This document shows, piece by piece, positions 20,883 to 30,740 of a stretch of 64,000 nucleotides of DNA. The first letter of the stretch is position 1; each line of letters starts with the position of its first letter. The stretch lies in assembly GCF_001297775.1 (NCBI RefSeq), contig NZ_LIFX01000006.1, positions 248,001 to 312,000 of the forward strand, in the 5' to 3' direction. Made by a program: the position numbers and the translations under genes. Below the pieces are notes generated by a model. That model saw nothing but the letters and a program-made list of their open reading frames with translations. It searched no databases and was not told the DNA's origin. This DNA is from Trabulsiella odontotermitis. Its GTDB lineage: Bacteria > Pseudomonadota > Gammaproteobacteria > Enterobacterales > Enterobacteriaceae.

Positions 20883-21482
20883 ATGAGCCAGAGTCACTTC
20901 TTTGCCCATCTTTCACGCCTGAAGTTAATCAATCGCTGGCCGCTGATGCGTAACGTCCGCACGGAGAACGTCTCCGAGCACAGTCTGCAGGTCGCCATGG
21001 TGGCGCATGCGCTGGCGGCAATCAAAAACCGTAAGTTCGGTGGTCAGGTGAATGCCGATCGCATTGCGCTGCTGGCGATGTATCACGATGCTTCAGAAGT
21101 TCTCACCGGTGATTTACCCACCCCGGTGAAGTATTTCAATTCGCAAATCGCCCAGGAATATAAAGCCATCGAAAAAATTGCCCAGCAAAAGCTGGTCGAT
21201 ATGGTCCCGGCCGAGTTGCGCGATATCTTCGAACCACTGATTGATGACCGCCAGTACAGCGCGGAAGAGAAATCCATTGTCAAGCAGGCGGACGCGCTCT
21301 GCGCCTACCTGAAATGTCTGGAAGAGTTGTCTGCGGGCAACAATGAGTTTTTACTGGCCAAAGCGCGCCTGGAGAAAACGCTGGAGTCGCGACGCAGCGA
21401 GGAAATGGATTATTTCATGCAGGTTTTCGTCCCGAGTTTCCATCTCTCGCTGGACGAAATCAGTCAGGATTCACCGCTTTAA
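20883..21482 (+). CDS. yfbR: 5'-deoxynucleotidase YfbR (HD domain)
   Basis: 199-aa HD-domain phosphohydrolase that removes phosphate from 5'-deoxyribonucleoside monophosphates. The metal-binding residues expected for the family are present: His33 ([10 protein letters not shown]), His68-Asp69 ([11 protein letters not shown]) and Asp137 ([10 protein letters not shown]). Start ATG 20883 has AAGGA 7 nt upstream. It converges on yfbS. Confidence 0.95.
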   Translation: MSQSHFFAHLSRLKLINRWPLMRNVRTENVSEHSLQVAMVAHALAAIKNRKFGGQVNADRIALLAMYHDASEVLTGDLPTPVKYFNSQIAQEYKAIEKIAQQKLVDMVPAELRDIFEPLIDDRQYSAEEKSIVKQADALCAYLKCLEELSAGNNEFLLAKARLEKTLESRRSEEMDYFMQVFVPSFHLSLDEISQDSPL

Positions 21483-21487
21483 CCGGC

Positions 21488-21508
21488 TGCCGGGCGCGCT
21501 GCCCGGCA
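21488..21508. terminator. Hairpin between convergent yfbR and yfbS
   Basis: Stem TGCCGGGC/GCCCGGCA with loop GCGCT. There is no T-tract on either side, so any termination would be weak or factor-dependent. Confidence 0.45.
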
Positions 21509-21514
21509 CTCCTC

Positions 21515-23347
21515 TCAGAACGGAAACAGCACCGGGATCAGCAGCACACAGACCACCATCACCAGCACGGTGAACGGAATGCCCAGCTTCATAAAATCAC
21601 TGAATGTATAATTTCCCGGTCCAAGCACCAGCGTGTTCACTGGTGACGAAACCGGCGTCATAAAAGCTGCCGAGGCGGCCATCGCCACTACCATTGCAAA
21701 CGGATAAGGCGAGACGCCCATTGTTTTTGCCGCCGCCAGCGCAATGGGCGCCATCAGCACTGCCGTGGCGGTGTTAGAGATGAACAGGCCGATCACCGCG
21801 CACATCACAAACAGACAGGCCAGCATCAGATACGGTCCCTGCTGACCGCCGATATCCATCAATCCACGGACGATCAAATCGACGCCGCCGGTTTTTTGCA
21901 GCGCCTGAGCGAAGGGCATCATGCCAACAATGAGAATAATGCTCGGCCAGTGAATGGCTTTGTAGGCGCTTTCGGCGTCAATACAGCGAAAGCGCCCCAT
22001 CAGCAGGCAGGCCACAATCGCCGCGATCGGATTGGGGATTTCGTCGGTGAGCATCAGCGCCACCATCAGCACCAGGCAGAAAATGGCGTGCGGCGCCTGG
22101 CTGTGCGCCGGAGAGGCTTCACTCTCTTCGATGGGCATATTGAGCACCACGAAATCGCGTCCGTTCTGCGCCAGCAGGCTAATTTGTTTCCAGTTCCCCA
22201 CCACCAGCATGATGTCACCAAGTTGCAACGGTTCGTCCACGACTGCGCCATCCATCGCCTGTCCGCCGCGTTTCAGGCCGACAATATTCAGGCCGTAGCG
22301 GGTACGAAAGGCGATTTCACGGACGGTTTTGCCCAGCAGCTCAGAGTCCGGGATGAGCGACACTTCCGCCATCCCCACGTCCAGCGCCTGGTCGGAGAAA
22401 TACTCGCCGCGCAGCACCATCGGCTCCAGCAGTTGCTCGCTGCAAAACTGGCGCAAGTCGACGTCAGCGTCCGACATATCAATCAACAGCACATCGCGGG
22501 CGCGGAATTCAGAAACGCCGTTTACGTTGACGATCACCCGGCGAAAACGTCGCCAGCGTTCCACACCGATAACGTTGGCGCCGTAGCGTTCACGCAGGCG
22601 CAGATCGTCAAGTCGCTGGCCGATCATCGGCGAGCCGGGGCGGATCGCCAGACGCCGGGCACGGCCGGTCAGCCGGTATTCACGGATGAGATCACGAAAC
22701 GACGGCCGTTTCCAGCCATCACCCGCGGTGTCCTGCTTTTCGCCTTTAAGCATAAAGCGCGTCAGCAGCATGTAGACAATCCCCATCAGCAGGACCACCA
22801 GCCCCAGCGGCGTGACGCTAAAGAACCTGAACCCGTCAAATCCTTCACGGATCAATTCACTGTGAATAACGAGGTTGGGCGGCGTCGCGACTAACGTCAT
22901 CATGCCGCTGATAAGCCCGGCAAAACTTAACGGCATCAGGAGGCGGGACGGGGAGATCCCCATGCGCATCGAGACGCTCAACACGACGGGGATAAAAATA
23001 GCCACCACGCCGGTCGAGCTCATAAACGCGCCCAGCCCGGCGACGGTCAGCATCAGGCAGACCAGCATTTTGGTTTCGCTGTCTCCGGCCACTTTGACCA
23101 GCCAGGCCCCCATTTTGGTGGCGACACCGGTGCGCACGAGGCCGTCACCGATGATAAACAGCGCTGCGATAAGAATAATGTTCGGATCGCTGAAGCCAGA
23201 AAAAGCTTCGCTCAGGGTCAGTGTATCGCTCAGCACAAACGCGACAATCACCAGCAGTGCCACCGCATCCATGCGCACTTTGCCGGTGGCGAATAACACC
23301 ACGGCAACCGCCAGCAGGCACAGCACCCAAATAAGTTCACCGTTCAC
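21515..23347 (-). CDS. yfbS: SLC13/DASS-family anion transporter with TrkA-C domains
   Basis: 610-aa inner-membrane protein. Hydrophobic helices at about 1-190 and 400-610 flank a soluble insert (about 205-375) with two TrkA-C (RCK-C) domains, visible as [29 protein letters not shown] and [31 protein letters not shown]. Family members carry di- and tricarboxylates or sulfate; the substrate here is unknown. The start is GTG 23347 with AGGAC upstream, giving the E. coli length. Confidence 0.9.
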   Translation of the reverse strand: MNGELIWVLCLLAVAVVLFATGKVRMDAVALLVIVAFVLSDTLTLSEAFSGFSDPNIILIAALFIIGDGLVRTGVATKMGAWLVKVAGDSETKMLVCLMLTVAGLGAFMSSTGVVAIFIPVVLSVSMRMGISPSRLLMPLSFAGLISGMMTLVATPPNLVIHSELIREGFDGFRFFSVTPLGLVVLLMGIVYMLLTRFMLKGEKQDTAGDGWKRPSFRDLIREYRLTGRARRLAIRPGSPMIGQRLDDLRLRERYGANVIGVERWRRFRRVIVNVNGVSEFRARDVLLIDMSDADVDLRQFCSEQLLEPMVLRGEYFSDQALDVGMAEVSLIPDSELLGKTVREIAFRTRYGLNIVGLKRGGQAMDGAVVDEPLQLGDIMLVVGNWKQISLLAQNGRDFVVLNMPIEESEASPAHSQAPHAIFCLVLMVALMLTDEIPNPIAAIVACLLMGRFRCIDAESAYKAIHWPSIILIVGMMPFAQALQKTGGVDLIVRGLMDIGGQQGPYLMLACLFVMCAVIGLFISNTATAVLMAPIALAAAKTMGVSPYPFAMVVAMAASAAFMTPVSSPVNTLVLGPGNYTFSDFMKLGIPFTVLVMVVCVLLIPVLFPF

Positions 23348-23398
23348 AACGTGTCCTTGTCAGATGTCGGGATGAAAGTAGTGAAGAAAATAGTGCCA

Positions 23399-23425
23399 TA
23401 AAAAAGCCCCGCCAATCCGGGGCTA
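23399..23425 (-). terminator. Terminator after yfbT
   Basis: Read on the minus strand, the stem AGCCCCG/CGGGGCT (23418-23424 with 23405-23411) is followed by a run of six T. It separates yfbT from yfbS. Confidence 0.85.
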
Positions 23426-23435
23426 TATCATAGGA

Positions 23436-24095
23436 TTATGCTTTTAATGTCACGTTTACCCAGCCGTCAGCGTTTTTGGTGATAACCAGTTGTTCCAGCG
23501 ACGTCAAGATAAAATCGGCCTCCTGTAAGCGTGGCGCGTTGGCAGGAACATTAACGGCAATGACGTGACACCCGGCAGCAAGCCCGGATAACACGCCCGC
23601 ACCCGCATCTTCCACCACCGCACACGCCTGCGGCGACAACCCCAGCAGCTCGGCCCCCAACAGGTACGGATCCGGTTCCGGCTTGCCGCGTTTCACGCGC
23701 TCGGCGGTGACGAACACTTCCGGCGTCGGCAATCCGGCCGCTTTGTGGCGCGCATGCGCTACGGGGCGTGTGCCAGAAGTGACAATGGCCCACGGAATAC
23801 CGGCTTCATTGAGCTGATTCAGCAGCGCCAGTGCGCCAGGCAACGGCACAATTCCGTCGGTGTCGGTGGCTTCAATGTTTTCCAGGTAAGTGAATTCGGC
23901 CTGGATTTCCGCCTCGCTCTTACCGGGTAAGAAGTGACGTATTGACGCGACGGCCAGTTTACCATGGATAAAATTCAGGACGTCATCATGGGCAAGGCCG
24001 TGGCGGTCTGCCCAGTGACACCATGACCGCACAACAATCGGCAGAGAATCTACCAGCGTGCCATCCAGATCAAACAGAAAACCTTTACAGTGCAC
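23436..24095 (-). CDS. yfbT: HAD-family sugar phosphatase YfbT
   Basis: Haloacid-dehalogenase-superfamily phosphatase acting on small sugar phosphates. The DxDxT nucleophile motif is Asp9-Leu-Asp11-Gly-Thr13 (FLFDLDGTLVDS); later motifs are IVTSGT, the RGKPEPDPYLLGAELLGL lysine segment and VVEDAGAGVLSG. An ATG at 24107 overlaps the yfbU stop (TGATG), but GGAGG (24101-24105) lies 5 nt upstream of GTG 24095. That GTG start gives MHCKGFLFDL, matching the E. coli MRCKGFLFDL start, so it is preferred (220 aa). It is probably cotranscribed with yfbU. Confidence 0.9.
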   Translation of the reverse strand: MHCKGFLFDLDGTLVDSLPIVVRSWCHWADRHGLAHDDVLNFIHGKLAVASIRHFLPGKSEAEIQAEFTYLENIEATDTDGIVPLPGALALLNQLNEAGIPWAIVTSGTRPVAHARHKAAGLPTPEVFVTAERVKRGKPEPDPYLLGAELLGLSPQACAVVEDAGAGVLSGLAAGCHVIAVNVPANAPRLQEADFILTSLEQLVITKNADGWVNVTLKA

Positions 24096-24106
24096 ACACG
24101 CCTCCA

Positions 24107-24601
24107 TCAGGAATTAATAATCTGGTCGATTTCATTGGTGCTCAGATGATACTGGCGCGGGCAGGCGTGCCAGGCAGCCAGCATACGCTGATATTTTTCC
24201 CACATTGAGGTCTGAGAGTTGAACCCATGCGTACCGGCATCGAAATGGGTGTAGCGGCCTTCGGTATTCACCATAAAGCGCACGTAGCTGAGGTAACGCG
24301 CTTCCGTGGCCGCGTCAAAACCGAGAAACGTCACGCGACGCTCATCAATGACGCTGGGATCTTTCAGATTGGCCCAGGAGACGTGCAGCGCATGGTACAT
24401 CTCCATAATATCGATGATGGTGCGGCAGGTATCTTCGGTCAGTTGACCGAACTCGCGATCCAGCTCCCGCATCTGTAACCCATAGCCGCGCTCAATGATC
24501 GTCTGCAAACGACGATACTTTTCTGCATTGTCTGGATCGAGCATCGTCATCATCTTGTACTGATTCGACAAGATAAGGCGTTGAGCGTTGGTCATTTCCA
24601 T
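24107..24601 (-). CDS. yfbU: YfbU family protein (UPF0304)
   Basis: 164-aa cytoplasmic protein, nearly identical to E. coli YfbU, of unresolved function. The start at 24601 ([14 protein letters not shown]) is set by AGGAG eight bases upstream and by family length; a longer reading to 24679 would run through the upstream terminator hairpin. It is mostly helical and charged, with no membrane segment. The stop overlaps an ATG at 24107 in front of yfbT. Confidence 0.93.
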   Translation of the reverse strand: MEMTNAQRLILSNQYKMMTMLDPDNAEKYRRLQTIIERGYGLQMRELDREFGQLTEDTCRTIIDIMEMYHALHVSWANLKDPSVIDERRVTFLGFDAATEARYLSYVRFMVNTEGRYTHFDAGTHGFNSQTSMWEKYQRMLAAWHACPRQYHLSTNEIDQIINS

Positions 24602-24628
24602 TTTTGACTCCTGTTGCGCGTAGGGCAT

Positions 24629-24654
24629 AAAAAAAGACACATATTCTGTGTCTT
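24629..24654 (-). terminator. Terminator after yfbV
   Basis: Minus-strand stem AAGACACA/TGTGTCTT (loop 24642-24646) followed by seven T. It separates yfbV from yfbU, so yfbU-yfbT needs its own promoter or readthrough. Confidence 0.85.
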
Positions 24655-24679
24655 CTTTATATGCGTTTTTTCGCTTCAA

Positions 24680-25135
24680 TTACAAATCATCAAGGAAAGT
24701 TTTATCCAGTTGTTTGAAGGCGCGCTTAAGCGTGTCAGCTAAAGCCTGGTAATCCGGTTTCCCTTCCACCGGCGCGAGCGCCTGTCCGGCTTCCTGTAAT
24801 TTGCCACGCACTTCATAAAACCAGTGCAAAATGGTGGGCGGAAGCGGCGTCACGGAACGCTTCCCTAACCACCATAATCCCTGCATCGGCAGGCTCAGCG
24901 CAAACAGCGCCGTGGCGACCGCCGGGCCTAACTGCCCGCCAAGCGCGATTTGCCAGCACAGCGTGAAGACCGCCACTGGCGGCATGAGGCGTGTGGCGTA
25001 TGTCGTAGCCCGAATGGCGCGGTTTTCAACAAAAACCGGGGCGAGACGTTTTTCCATTGGCCACGTCTTCGCGTAGTGTTGCCCCCGTCGGAACAAATTG
25101 AAAAAATTTACCGGGCGATTGTCTGGTGTCGACAT
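24680..25135 (-). CDS. yfbV: Inner-membrane protein YfbV (UPF0208)
   Basis: 151 aa with two membrane helices at about 43-90 ([40 protein letters not shown]), a basic N-terminus and an acidic soluble C-terminus. E. coli YfbV has been linked to insulation of the Ter chromosome macrodomain; the biochemical role is unknown. It is transcribed away from ackA. Confidence 0.93.
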   Translation of the reverse strand: MSTPDNRPVNFFNLFRRGQHYAKTWPMEKRLAPVFVENRAIRATTYATRLMPPVAVFTLCWQIALGGQLGPAVATALFALSLPMQGLWWLGKRSVTPLPPTILHWFYEVRGKLQEAGQALAPVEGKPDYQALADTLKRAFKQLDKTFLDDL

Positions 25136-25470
25136 GGCGTTACCTCAACTTCACGAACAAACATTAAAAAAAATGTGCAAACTCACAACTCTGTATGACA
25201 ACGTTCAAAAGATTTTGTCATTGTCCCCTGCGATCGGGTATCCTGTGCCAGCCTGAGATGGGCGTAGACCCACGCATCAGGTTTGTCAAATTATCGCACA
25301 TTCTGCCGCTGGCTGAAAATTGTGCAAAATGACGTAGAATCAATAAGTATTATTTTCCTTCTGCCTTAAAACACCCAAGGCATGATGTTAATCATAAATG
25401 TCGATGTCATCCTGCGCTACGCTTTGTGACTCTTTGACGTTTTTTTAGCCACGTATCAAAAGGTACTTCC
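25136..25470. promoter_or_regulatory. Divergent yfbV/ackA promoter region (335 bp)
   Basis: No gene was seen. The best rightward promoter candidate is TTGTCA (25215-25220), an 18-bp spacer, then TATCCT (25239-25244), which would give ackA a leader of about 220 nt. No operator was confidently identified. Confidence 0.45.
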
Positions 25471-26673
25471 ATGTCGAGTAAGTTAGTACTGGTTCTGAAC
25501 TGCGGTAGCTCCTCACTGAAATTTGCGATCATCGATGCGCTGAACGGTGACGAGTACCTCTCTGGTTTAGCCGAGTGTTTCCATCTTCCTGAAGCCCGTA
25601 TTAAATGGAAAATGGACGGCAGCAAACAAGAAGCGGCCTTAGGTGCAGGCGCCGCTCACAGTGAAGCGCTGAACTTTATCGTTAACACTATTCTGGCACA
25701 AAAACCAGAACTGTCCGCACAGCTGACGGCAATTGGTCACCGTATTGTTCACGGCGGCGAAAAATACACCCGCTCCGTGGTGATCGATGATTCCGTAGTT
25801 CAGGGTATCAAAGATGCGGCCTCTTTCGCACCTCTGCATAACCCGGCTCACCTGATTGGTATCGCCGAAGCTTTTAAATCCTTCCCGCAACTGAGAGCAA
25901 AGAACGTTGCTGTGTTTGACACCGCGTTCCATCAGACCATGCCGGAAGAGTCCTACCTGTACGCTCTGCCGTACAGCCTGTACAAAAAACACGGCATTCG
26001 TCGCTACGGCGCGCACGGCACCAGCCACTTTTATGTGACTCAGGAAGCCGCAAAGCTGCTGAACAAGCCGGTTGATGAACTGAACATCATCACCTGCCAC
26101 CTCGGCAATGGCGGTTCTGTCAGCGCGATCCGCAACGGCAAATGCGTCGATACCTCCATGGGTCTGACCCCGCTGGAAGGTCTGGTGATGGGTACCCGTT
26201 CCGGTGATATCGATCCGGCTATCGTGTTCCACCTGCACGACACCCTGGGCATGAGCGTTGATCAGATTAACAAGCTGCTGACCAAAGAATCCGGCCTGCT
26301 GGGCCTGACCGAAGTCACCAGCGACTGCCGTTATGTTGAAGACAACTACCAGAGCAAAGAAGACGCTAAACGTGCAATGGACGTGTATTGCCACCGTCTG
26401 GCGAAATACATCGGCTCCTACACAGCGCTGATGGATGGTCGTCTGGATGCGGTCGTCTTCACCGGTGGTATCGGTGAAAACGCGGCGATGGTTCGTGAAC
26501 TGTCCCTGGGCAAACTGGGCGTGCTTGGCTTCGAGGTTGATCACGAACGTAACCTGGCTGCCCGTTTCGGCAAGTCTGGTTTCATCAACAAAGAAGGCAC
26601 CCGTCCGGCTGTGGTCATTCCGACCAACGAAGAACTGGTTATCGCGCAAGACGCCAGCCGTCTTACCGCCTGA
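25471..26673 (+). CDS. ackA: Acetate kinase
   Basis: 400-aa ASKHA-fold kinase catalysing acetyl phosphate + ADP = acetate + ATP, the ATP-yielding step of acetate overflow. It has the N-terminal [14 protein letters not shown] phosphate loop, [10 protein letters not shown], the [11 protein letters not shown] and [12 protein letters not shown] motifs, and [14 protein letters not shown] near the C-terminus. It is followed 80 bp later by pta, its pathway partner. Confidence 0.98.
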   Translation: MSSKLVLVLNCGSSSLKFAIIDALNGDEYLSGLAECFHLPEARIKWKMDGSKQEAALGAGAAHSEALNFIVNTILAQKPELSAQLTAIGHRIVHGGEKYTRSVVIDDSVVQGIKDAASFAPLHNPAHLIGIAEAFKSFPQLRAKNVAVFDTAFHQTMPEESYLYALPYSLYKKHGIRRYGAHGTSHFYVTQEAAKLLNKPVDELNIITCHLGNGGSVSAIRNGKCVDTSMGLTPLEGLVMGTRSGDIDPAIVFHLHDTLGMSVDQINKLLTKESGLLGLTEVTSDCRYVEDNYQSKEDAKRAMDVYCHRLAKYIGSYTALMDGRLDAVVFTGGIGENAAMVRELSLGKLGVLGFEVDHERNLAARFGKSGFINKEGTRPAVVIPTNEELVIAQDASRLTA

Positions 26674-26679
26674 TTCCAC

Positions 26680-26701
26680 ACCGCCAGCCAACGCTGGCGG
26701 T
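26680..26701 (+). other. Intercistronic hairpin ackA-pta
   Basis: Perfect 9-bp stem ACCGCCAGC/GCTGGCGGT with a CAAC loop, followed by a short GCTGTTTTG. It could attenuate pta relative to ackA or protect the ackA 3' end. Confidence 0.6.
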
Positions 26702-26753
26702 GCTGTTTTGTAACCCGCCGAAACGTGTCGGCGGTAACGAAAGAGGATAAATC

Positions 26754-28892
26754 GTGTCCCGTATTATTATGCTCATCCCAACCGGAACCAGCGTCGGCCT
26801 GACCAGCGTCAGCCTCGGTGTTATCCGTGCAATGGAACGTAAAGGCGTACGCCTGAGCGTGTTTAAGCCGATCGCTCAACCGCGTGCCGGTGGCGATGCG
26901 CCTGACCAGACCACCACCATCGTGCGGGCAAAATCGAACCTGCCTGCAGCTGAACCGCTGAAAATGAGCCACGTTGAATCTCTGCTCTCCAGCAATCAGA
27001 AAGATGTGCTGATGGAAGAGATCATCGCGAACTACCACGCGAATACCAAAGACGCGGAAGTGGTGCTGGTTGAAGGTCTGGTTCCGACCCGCAAACACCA
27101 GTTTGCACAGTCTCTGAACTATGAAATCGCGAAAACGCTGAACGCGGAAATTATCTTCGTGATGTCTCAGGGCACCGACACCCCGGAACAGCTGAAAGAG
27201 CGTATCGAACTGACCCGCAGCAGCTTCGGTGGTTCCAAGAACACCAACATCACTGGCGTGATTATCAACAAACTGAACGCGCCGGTTGATGAACTGGGCC
27301 GTACCCGCCCTGACCTGTCCGAGATTTTTGACGACTCGACCAAAGCGAAAGTCGTGAAAATCGATCCGGCGCAACTGAAAGATTCCAGCCCGCTGCCGAT
27401 CCTCGGCGTGGTGCCGTGGAGCTTTGATCTGATCGCCACCCGTGCTATCGACATGGCGCGCCACCTGGATGCCACCATTATCAACGAAGGTGACATTGCG
27501 ACCCGTCGTGTGAAATCCGTGACTTTCTGTGCGCGCAGCATTCCGCACATGCTGGAACACTTCCGCCCGGGCTCACTGCTGGTGACCTCTGCCGATCGTC
27601 CTGACGTGCTGGTTGCCGCCTGCCTCGCCGCGATGAACGGTGTTGAGATTGGTGCGCTGCTGCTGACTGGCGGCTATGACATGGACGCGCCGATCGCCAA
27701 ACTGTGCGAGCGCGCCTTCGCCACTGGCCTGCCGGTATTTATGGTTAACACCAACACCTGGCAGACCTCACTGAGCCTGCAGAGCTTCAACCTCGAAGTG
27801 CCGGTAGACGATACCACGCGTATCGAGAACGTGCAGGAATACGTTGCTGATTACATCAATGCCGAGTGGATTGACTCCCTGTCTGCGACTTCCGAACGCA
27901 GCCGTCGCCTCTCTCCGCCAGCGTTCCGTTATCAGCTGACCGAGCTGGCGCGTAAAGCCGGTAAACGTGTCGTGCTGCCGGAAGGCGACGAACCGCGTAC
28001 CGTGAAAGCGGCGGCAATCTGTGCCGAACGTGGTATCGCAACCTGCGTGCTGCTGGGTAACCCGGAAGCTATCAACCGCGTGGCGGCTGACCAGGGCGTT
28101 GAACTGGGCTCAGGCATCGAAATCGTCGATCCGGATGTGGTCCGCGAAAGCTATGTCGCGCGTCTGGTTGAGCTGCGTAAGAGCAAAGGCATGACCGAAG
28201 CGGTTGCCCGTGAGCAACTGGAAGACAACGTGGTGCTGGGCACGCTGATGCTTGAGCAGGACGAAGTTGACGGTCTGGTTTCCGGTGCCGTTCATACCAC
28301 CGCGAACACCATTCGTCCGCCGCTGCAGCTGATCAAAACCGCACCGGGCAGCTCACTGGTTTCCTCCGTGTTCTTCATGCTGCTGCCGGAACAGGTTTAT
28401 GTCTACGGCGACTGCGCGATTAACCCGGATCCGACCGCAGAACAGCTGGCCGAAATTGCGATTCAGTCTGCCGACTCAGCAATTGCTTTCGGTATCGAAC
28501 CGCGCGTGGCGATGCTCTCCTACTCCACCGGCACTTCTGGTGCGGGCAGCGATGTAGAAAAAGTGCGTGAAGCGACTCGTCTGGCGCAGGAAAAACGTCC
28601 TGACCTGATGATCGACGGTCCGCTGCAGTATGATGCCGCCGTTATGGCTGACGTGGCGAAATCCAAAGCGCCGAACTCACCGGTTGCCGGTCGCGCTACC
28701 GTGTTCATTTTCCCGGATCTGAACACCGGTAACACCACTTACAAAGCGGTACAGCGTTCTGCCGACCTGATCTCCATCGGGCCAATGCTGCAAGGTATGC
28801 GCAAACCGGTTAACGACCTGTCCCGTGGCGCGCTGGTAGACGATATCGTCTACACCATCGCACTGACCGCGATTCAGTCGTCTCAGCAGTAA
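26754..28892 (+). CDS. pta: Phosphate acetyltransferase
   Basis: 712-aa enzyme converting acetyl-CoA + phosphate to acetyl phosphate + CoA, upstream of AckA. An N-terminal P-loop-like/DRTGG regulatory region (about 1-380) precedes the catalytic PTA_PTB domain (about 390-712), with [20 protein letters not shown] and [20 protein letters not shown]. It starts at GTG 26754 with AGAGGA upstream. It is two residues shorter than E. coli, around residue 62. Confidence 0.97.
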   Translation: MSRIIMLIPTGTSVGLTSVSLGVIRAMERKGVRLSVFKPIAQPRAGGDAPDQTTTIVRAKSNLPAAEPLKMSHVESLLSSNQKDVLMEEIIANYHANTKDAEVVLVEGLVPTRKHQFAQSLNYEIAKTLNAEIIFVMSQGTDTPEQLKERIELTRSSFGGSKNTNITGVIINKLNAPVDELGRTRPDLSEIFDDSTKAKVVKIDPAQLKDSSPLPILGVVPWSFDLIATRAIDMARHLDATIINEGDIATRRVKSVTFCARSIPHMLEHFRPGSLLVTSADRPDVLVAACLAAMNGVEIGALLLTGGYDMDAPIAKLCERAFATGLPVFMVNTNTWQTSLSLQSFNLEVPVDDTTRIENVQEYVADYINAEWIDSLSATSERSRRLSPPAFRYQLTELARKAGKRVVLPEGDEPRTVKAAAICAERGIATCVLLGNPEAINRVAADQGVELGSGIEIVDPDVVRESYVARLVELRKSKGMTEAVAREQLEDNVVLGTLMLEQDEVDGLVSGAVHTTANTIRPPLQLIKTAPGSSLVSSVFFMLLPEQVYVYGDCAINPDPTAEQLAEIAIQSADSAIAFGIEPRVAMLSYSTGTSGAGSDVEKVREATRLAQEKRPDLMIDGPLQYDAAVMADVAKSKAPNSPVAGRATVFIFPDLNTGNTTYKAVQRSADLISIGPMLQGMRKPVNDLSRGALVDDIVYTIALTAIQSSQQ

Positions 28893-28900
28893 GTTAAAAA

Positions 28901-28927
28901 GCCCGGTGGCGCTCGCGCTTACCGGGC
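28901..28927. repeat. REP (repetitive extragenic palindromic) element
   Basis: GCCCGGT...ACCGGGC with the internal GGCGCTCGCGCTT. This resembles the REP/PU consensus of enterobacteria (GGCGCTGCGCTTACCGGGC) and sits just after the pta stop. Confidence 0.75.
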
Positions 28928-28930
28928 AAT

Positions 28931-28964
28931 AAAAAGGCGACGCTGTCATCAGGTCGCCTTTTTT
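28931..28964. terminator. Bidirectional terminator after pta
   Basis: Stem GGCGAC/GTCGCC (28936-28941 with 28953-28958), flanked by five A and six T, between convergent pta and the transketolase operon. Confidence 0.9.
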
Positions 28965-28966
28965 AT

Positions 28967-29920
28967 TTACAGCAGTTCCCTCGCCGCCTTCACAATATCA
29001 TCCGCCGTCAGGCCATATTCATGCTGGAGAAACTCCTGCGTGCCGACCTGCCCGTAACGTTCCTTCACACCCACACGCCGCATCGGCACCGGGCAGGTTT
29101 CCACCAGCACTTCCGCCACCGCCGACCCCAGCCCGTTGTGAATGCTGTGGTTTTCGCAGGTGACAATACGCCCGGTTTTCTCAGCGTAATTCTTCACCAG
29201 CATGCGGTCGATGGGCTTGAGCGTGAACATGTCGATGACCGCCGCGCTGATACCGTCGCGCTCCAGTCGCCGTGCCGCTTCCTGCGCCTCTGCCACCATA
29301 ATACCGTTGGCGATAAGCGTAATATCGTCGCCTTCGCGCAGCACATTGCCTTTGCCGATGGTGAAACTGGAGCCTTCCTCATAAACGGTCGGCGCCTGCT
29401 TACGGATGGTACGTACCCAGTAAAAGCCCTCCAGGGTGATCAACTGGTTGAGGATGTCTTTAAACATCACCGCATCCGTCACCTCGATCACCACCGAATG
29501 CGCCAGCCCGCGCACAATACCCATGTCCTCGAACGACATATGCGTGCCGCCGTTATGGCAGGCGGTCACGCCCGCATCCGAGGCGATGACTTTGACGTTA
29601 TTACGCTGATAATCCAGCGCCATGAACAACTGGTCAAAGCAGCGGCGGCTGGCAAACGCGGTAAAGGTATGCACAAACGGCTTCCGTCCGGTCAGCGACA
29701 ACCCTGCCGCAGTGCCTATCACGTTCGCTTCCATGATCCCGCAGTTAATCACGTGATCCGGGAACTGGCGCTGCACGCCGTCCATCGCCATCGAGCTCAT
29801 CAGATCCGCTTCCAGCGCGATAATGCCACTCTCCGCCTTGATCTGCTCAGTGACAAACCCGGCGTACACTTTGCGCATTTCGGTTGCGTCTTTACCCCCG
29901 ACCGGGGCGACCTTAATCAT
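28967..29920 (-). CDS. Transketolase, C-terminal subunit
   Basis: 317-aa half-transketolase with the pyrimidine-binding domain (about 10-170; the catalytic-glutamate region CGIMEANVIGTAAGLSLTG) and the transketolase C-domain (about 190-310). With the adjacent N-terminal subunit it should form a complete TPP-dependent two-carbon ketol transferase. The start at 29920 has GGAGG six bases upstream and overlaps the upstream gene by 8 bp; a longer reading to 29941 lacks this. It is last in the PTS-transketolase operon. The E. coli tktA/tktB enzymes are single chains, so the split form marks a specialised pathway enzyme. Substrate unknown; an apulose-phosphate-type ketose phosphate is one possibility. 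Confidence 0.9.
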   Translation of the reverse strand: MIKVAPVGGKDATEMRKVYAGFVTEQIKAESGIIALEADLMSSMAMDGVQRQFPDHVINCGIMEANVIGTAAGLSLTGRKPFVHTFTAFASRRCFDQLFMALDYQRNNVKVIASDAGVTACHNGGTHMSFEDMGIVRGLAHSVVIEVTDAVMFKDILNQLITLEGFYWVRTIRKQAPTVYEEGSSFTIGKGNVLREGDDITLIANGIMVAEAQEAARRLERDGISAAVIDMFTLKPIDRMLVKNYAEKTGRIVTCENHSIHNGLGSAVAEVLVETCPVPMRRVGVKERYGQVGTQEFLQHEYGLTADDIVKAARELL

Positions 29921-30740
29921 GCGTGGCCTCCAGTTGCTCAATGGTCTCGTTAAGCGCCTTTCTCGATTCCTCGGTAAGACGCAGATGGTGAGAATTGCTT
30001 AGCTGCTCCAGATACGGCACGCCCTGCCCTTTAATGCTGTCGAGGATCACCAGCCGTGGCCGCGCATCCGCTGCCAGCACCGGTTTAGCAATCGCCTGCA
30101 ATGCCGGGATGTCATCGCCCTTCACGGTGTGCACATCAAAACCGAAAGCGTGAAATTTCCCTTCCAGATCGAACGGGTTGATGATCGTATCCAGTTCGCC
30201 ATCCAGTTGCTGTTTGTTCCAGTCGACGAACACCAGCAGGTTGTTGAGCTTGTGATGGGCGATAAACTGAAACGCTTCCCAGCATTGCCCTTCATTCAGC
30301 TCGCCATCACCCACGATGCAGAAGACACGGTTTGGCCGCCCGGCGAGCTTGTGTGACAGCGCCATTCCGGCAGCAATAGAAATTCCCTGACCAAGTGAAC
30401 CGGTCGTGGCGTCGACGCCGCGGGTTTTCAGCCTGTCCGGGTGGCTCGGTAACCGCGTGCCGTTCTGGTTGAGCGTACTCAACTCTTCCACCGGGAAATA
30501 GCCTTTGATCGCCAGTGTGCTGTAGAGCGCCGGTCCTGCATGCCCTTTCGACAAAACAAAATAGTCGCGCTCAGGCCAGTCCGGATCGGCGGGGTCGATG
30601 CGCATCACATCGCCGTAGAGTACCGCCAGCGTTTCGATAACCGACATGCTGCCGCCGTAGTGGCCAAAACCGAGCTGCGTCAGCGATTTCAGCGTCGCCA
30701 CGCGGATGTCCCGGGCCAGTCGAATAAGTTCAGCAGACAT
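29913..30740 (-). CDS. Transketolase, N-terminal (TPP-binding) subunit
   Basis: 275-aa half-transketolase carrying the TPP diphosphate domain. The canonical TPP motif is complete: GDG at 144-146 and NN at 166-167 (GDGELNEGQCWEAFQF ... LNNLLVFVDWN). It also has SKGHAGPALYSTLA and TGSLGQGIS, typical of the family. Its ATG shares a base with the EIIC stop (TAATG), with AGGAG about 10 nt upstream. It presumably pairs with the next gene. Confidence 0.92.
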   Translation of the reverse strand: MSAELIRLARDIRVATLKSLTQLGFGHYGGSMSVIETLAVLYGDVMRIDPADPDWPERDYFVLSKGHAGPALYSTLAIKGYFPVEELSTLNQNGTRLPSHPDRLKTRGVDATTGSLGQGISIAAGMALSHKLAGRPNRVFCIVGDGELNEGQCWEAFQFIAHHKLNNLLVFVDWNKQQLDGELDTIINPFDLEGKFHAFGFDVHTVKGDDIPALQAIAKPVLAADARPRLVILDSIKGQGVPYLEQLSNSHHLRLTEESRKALNETIEQLEATHD

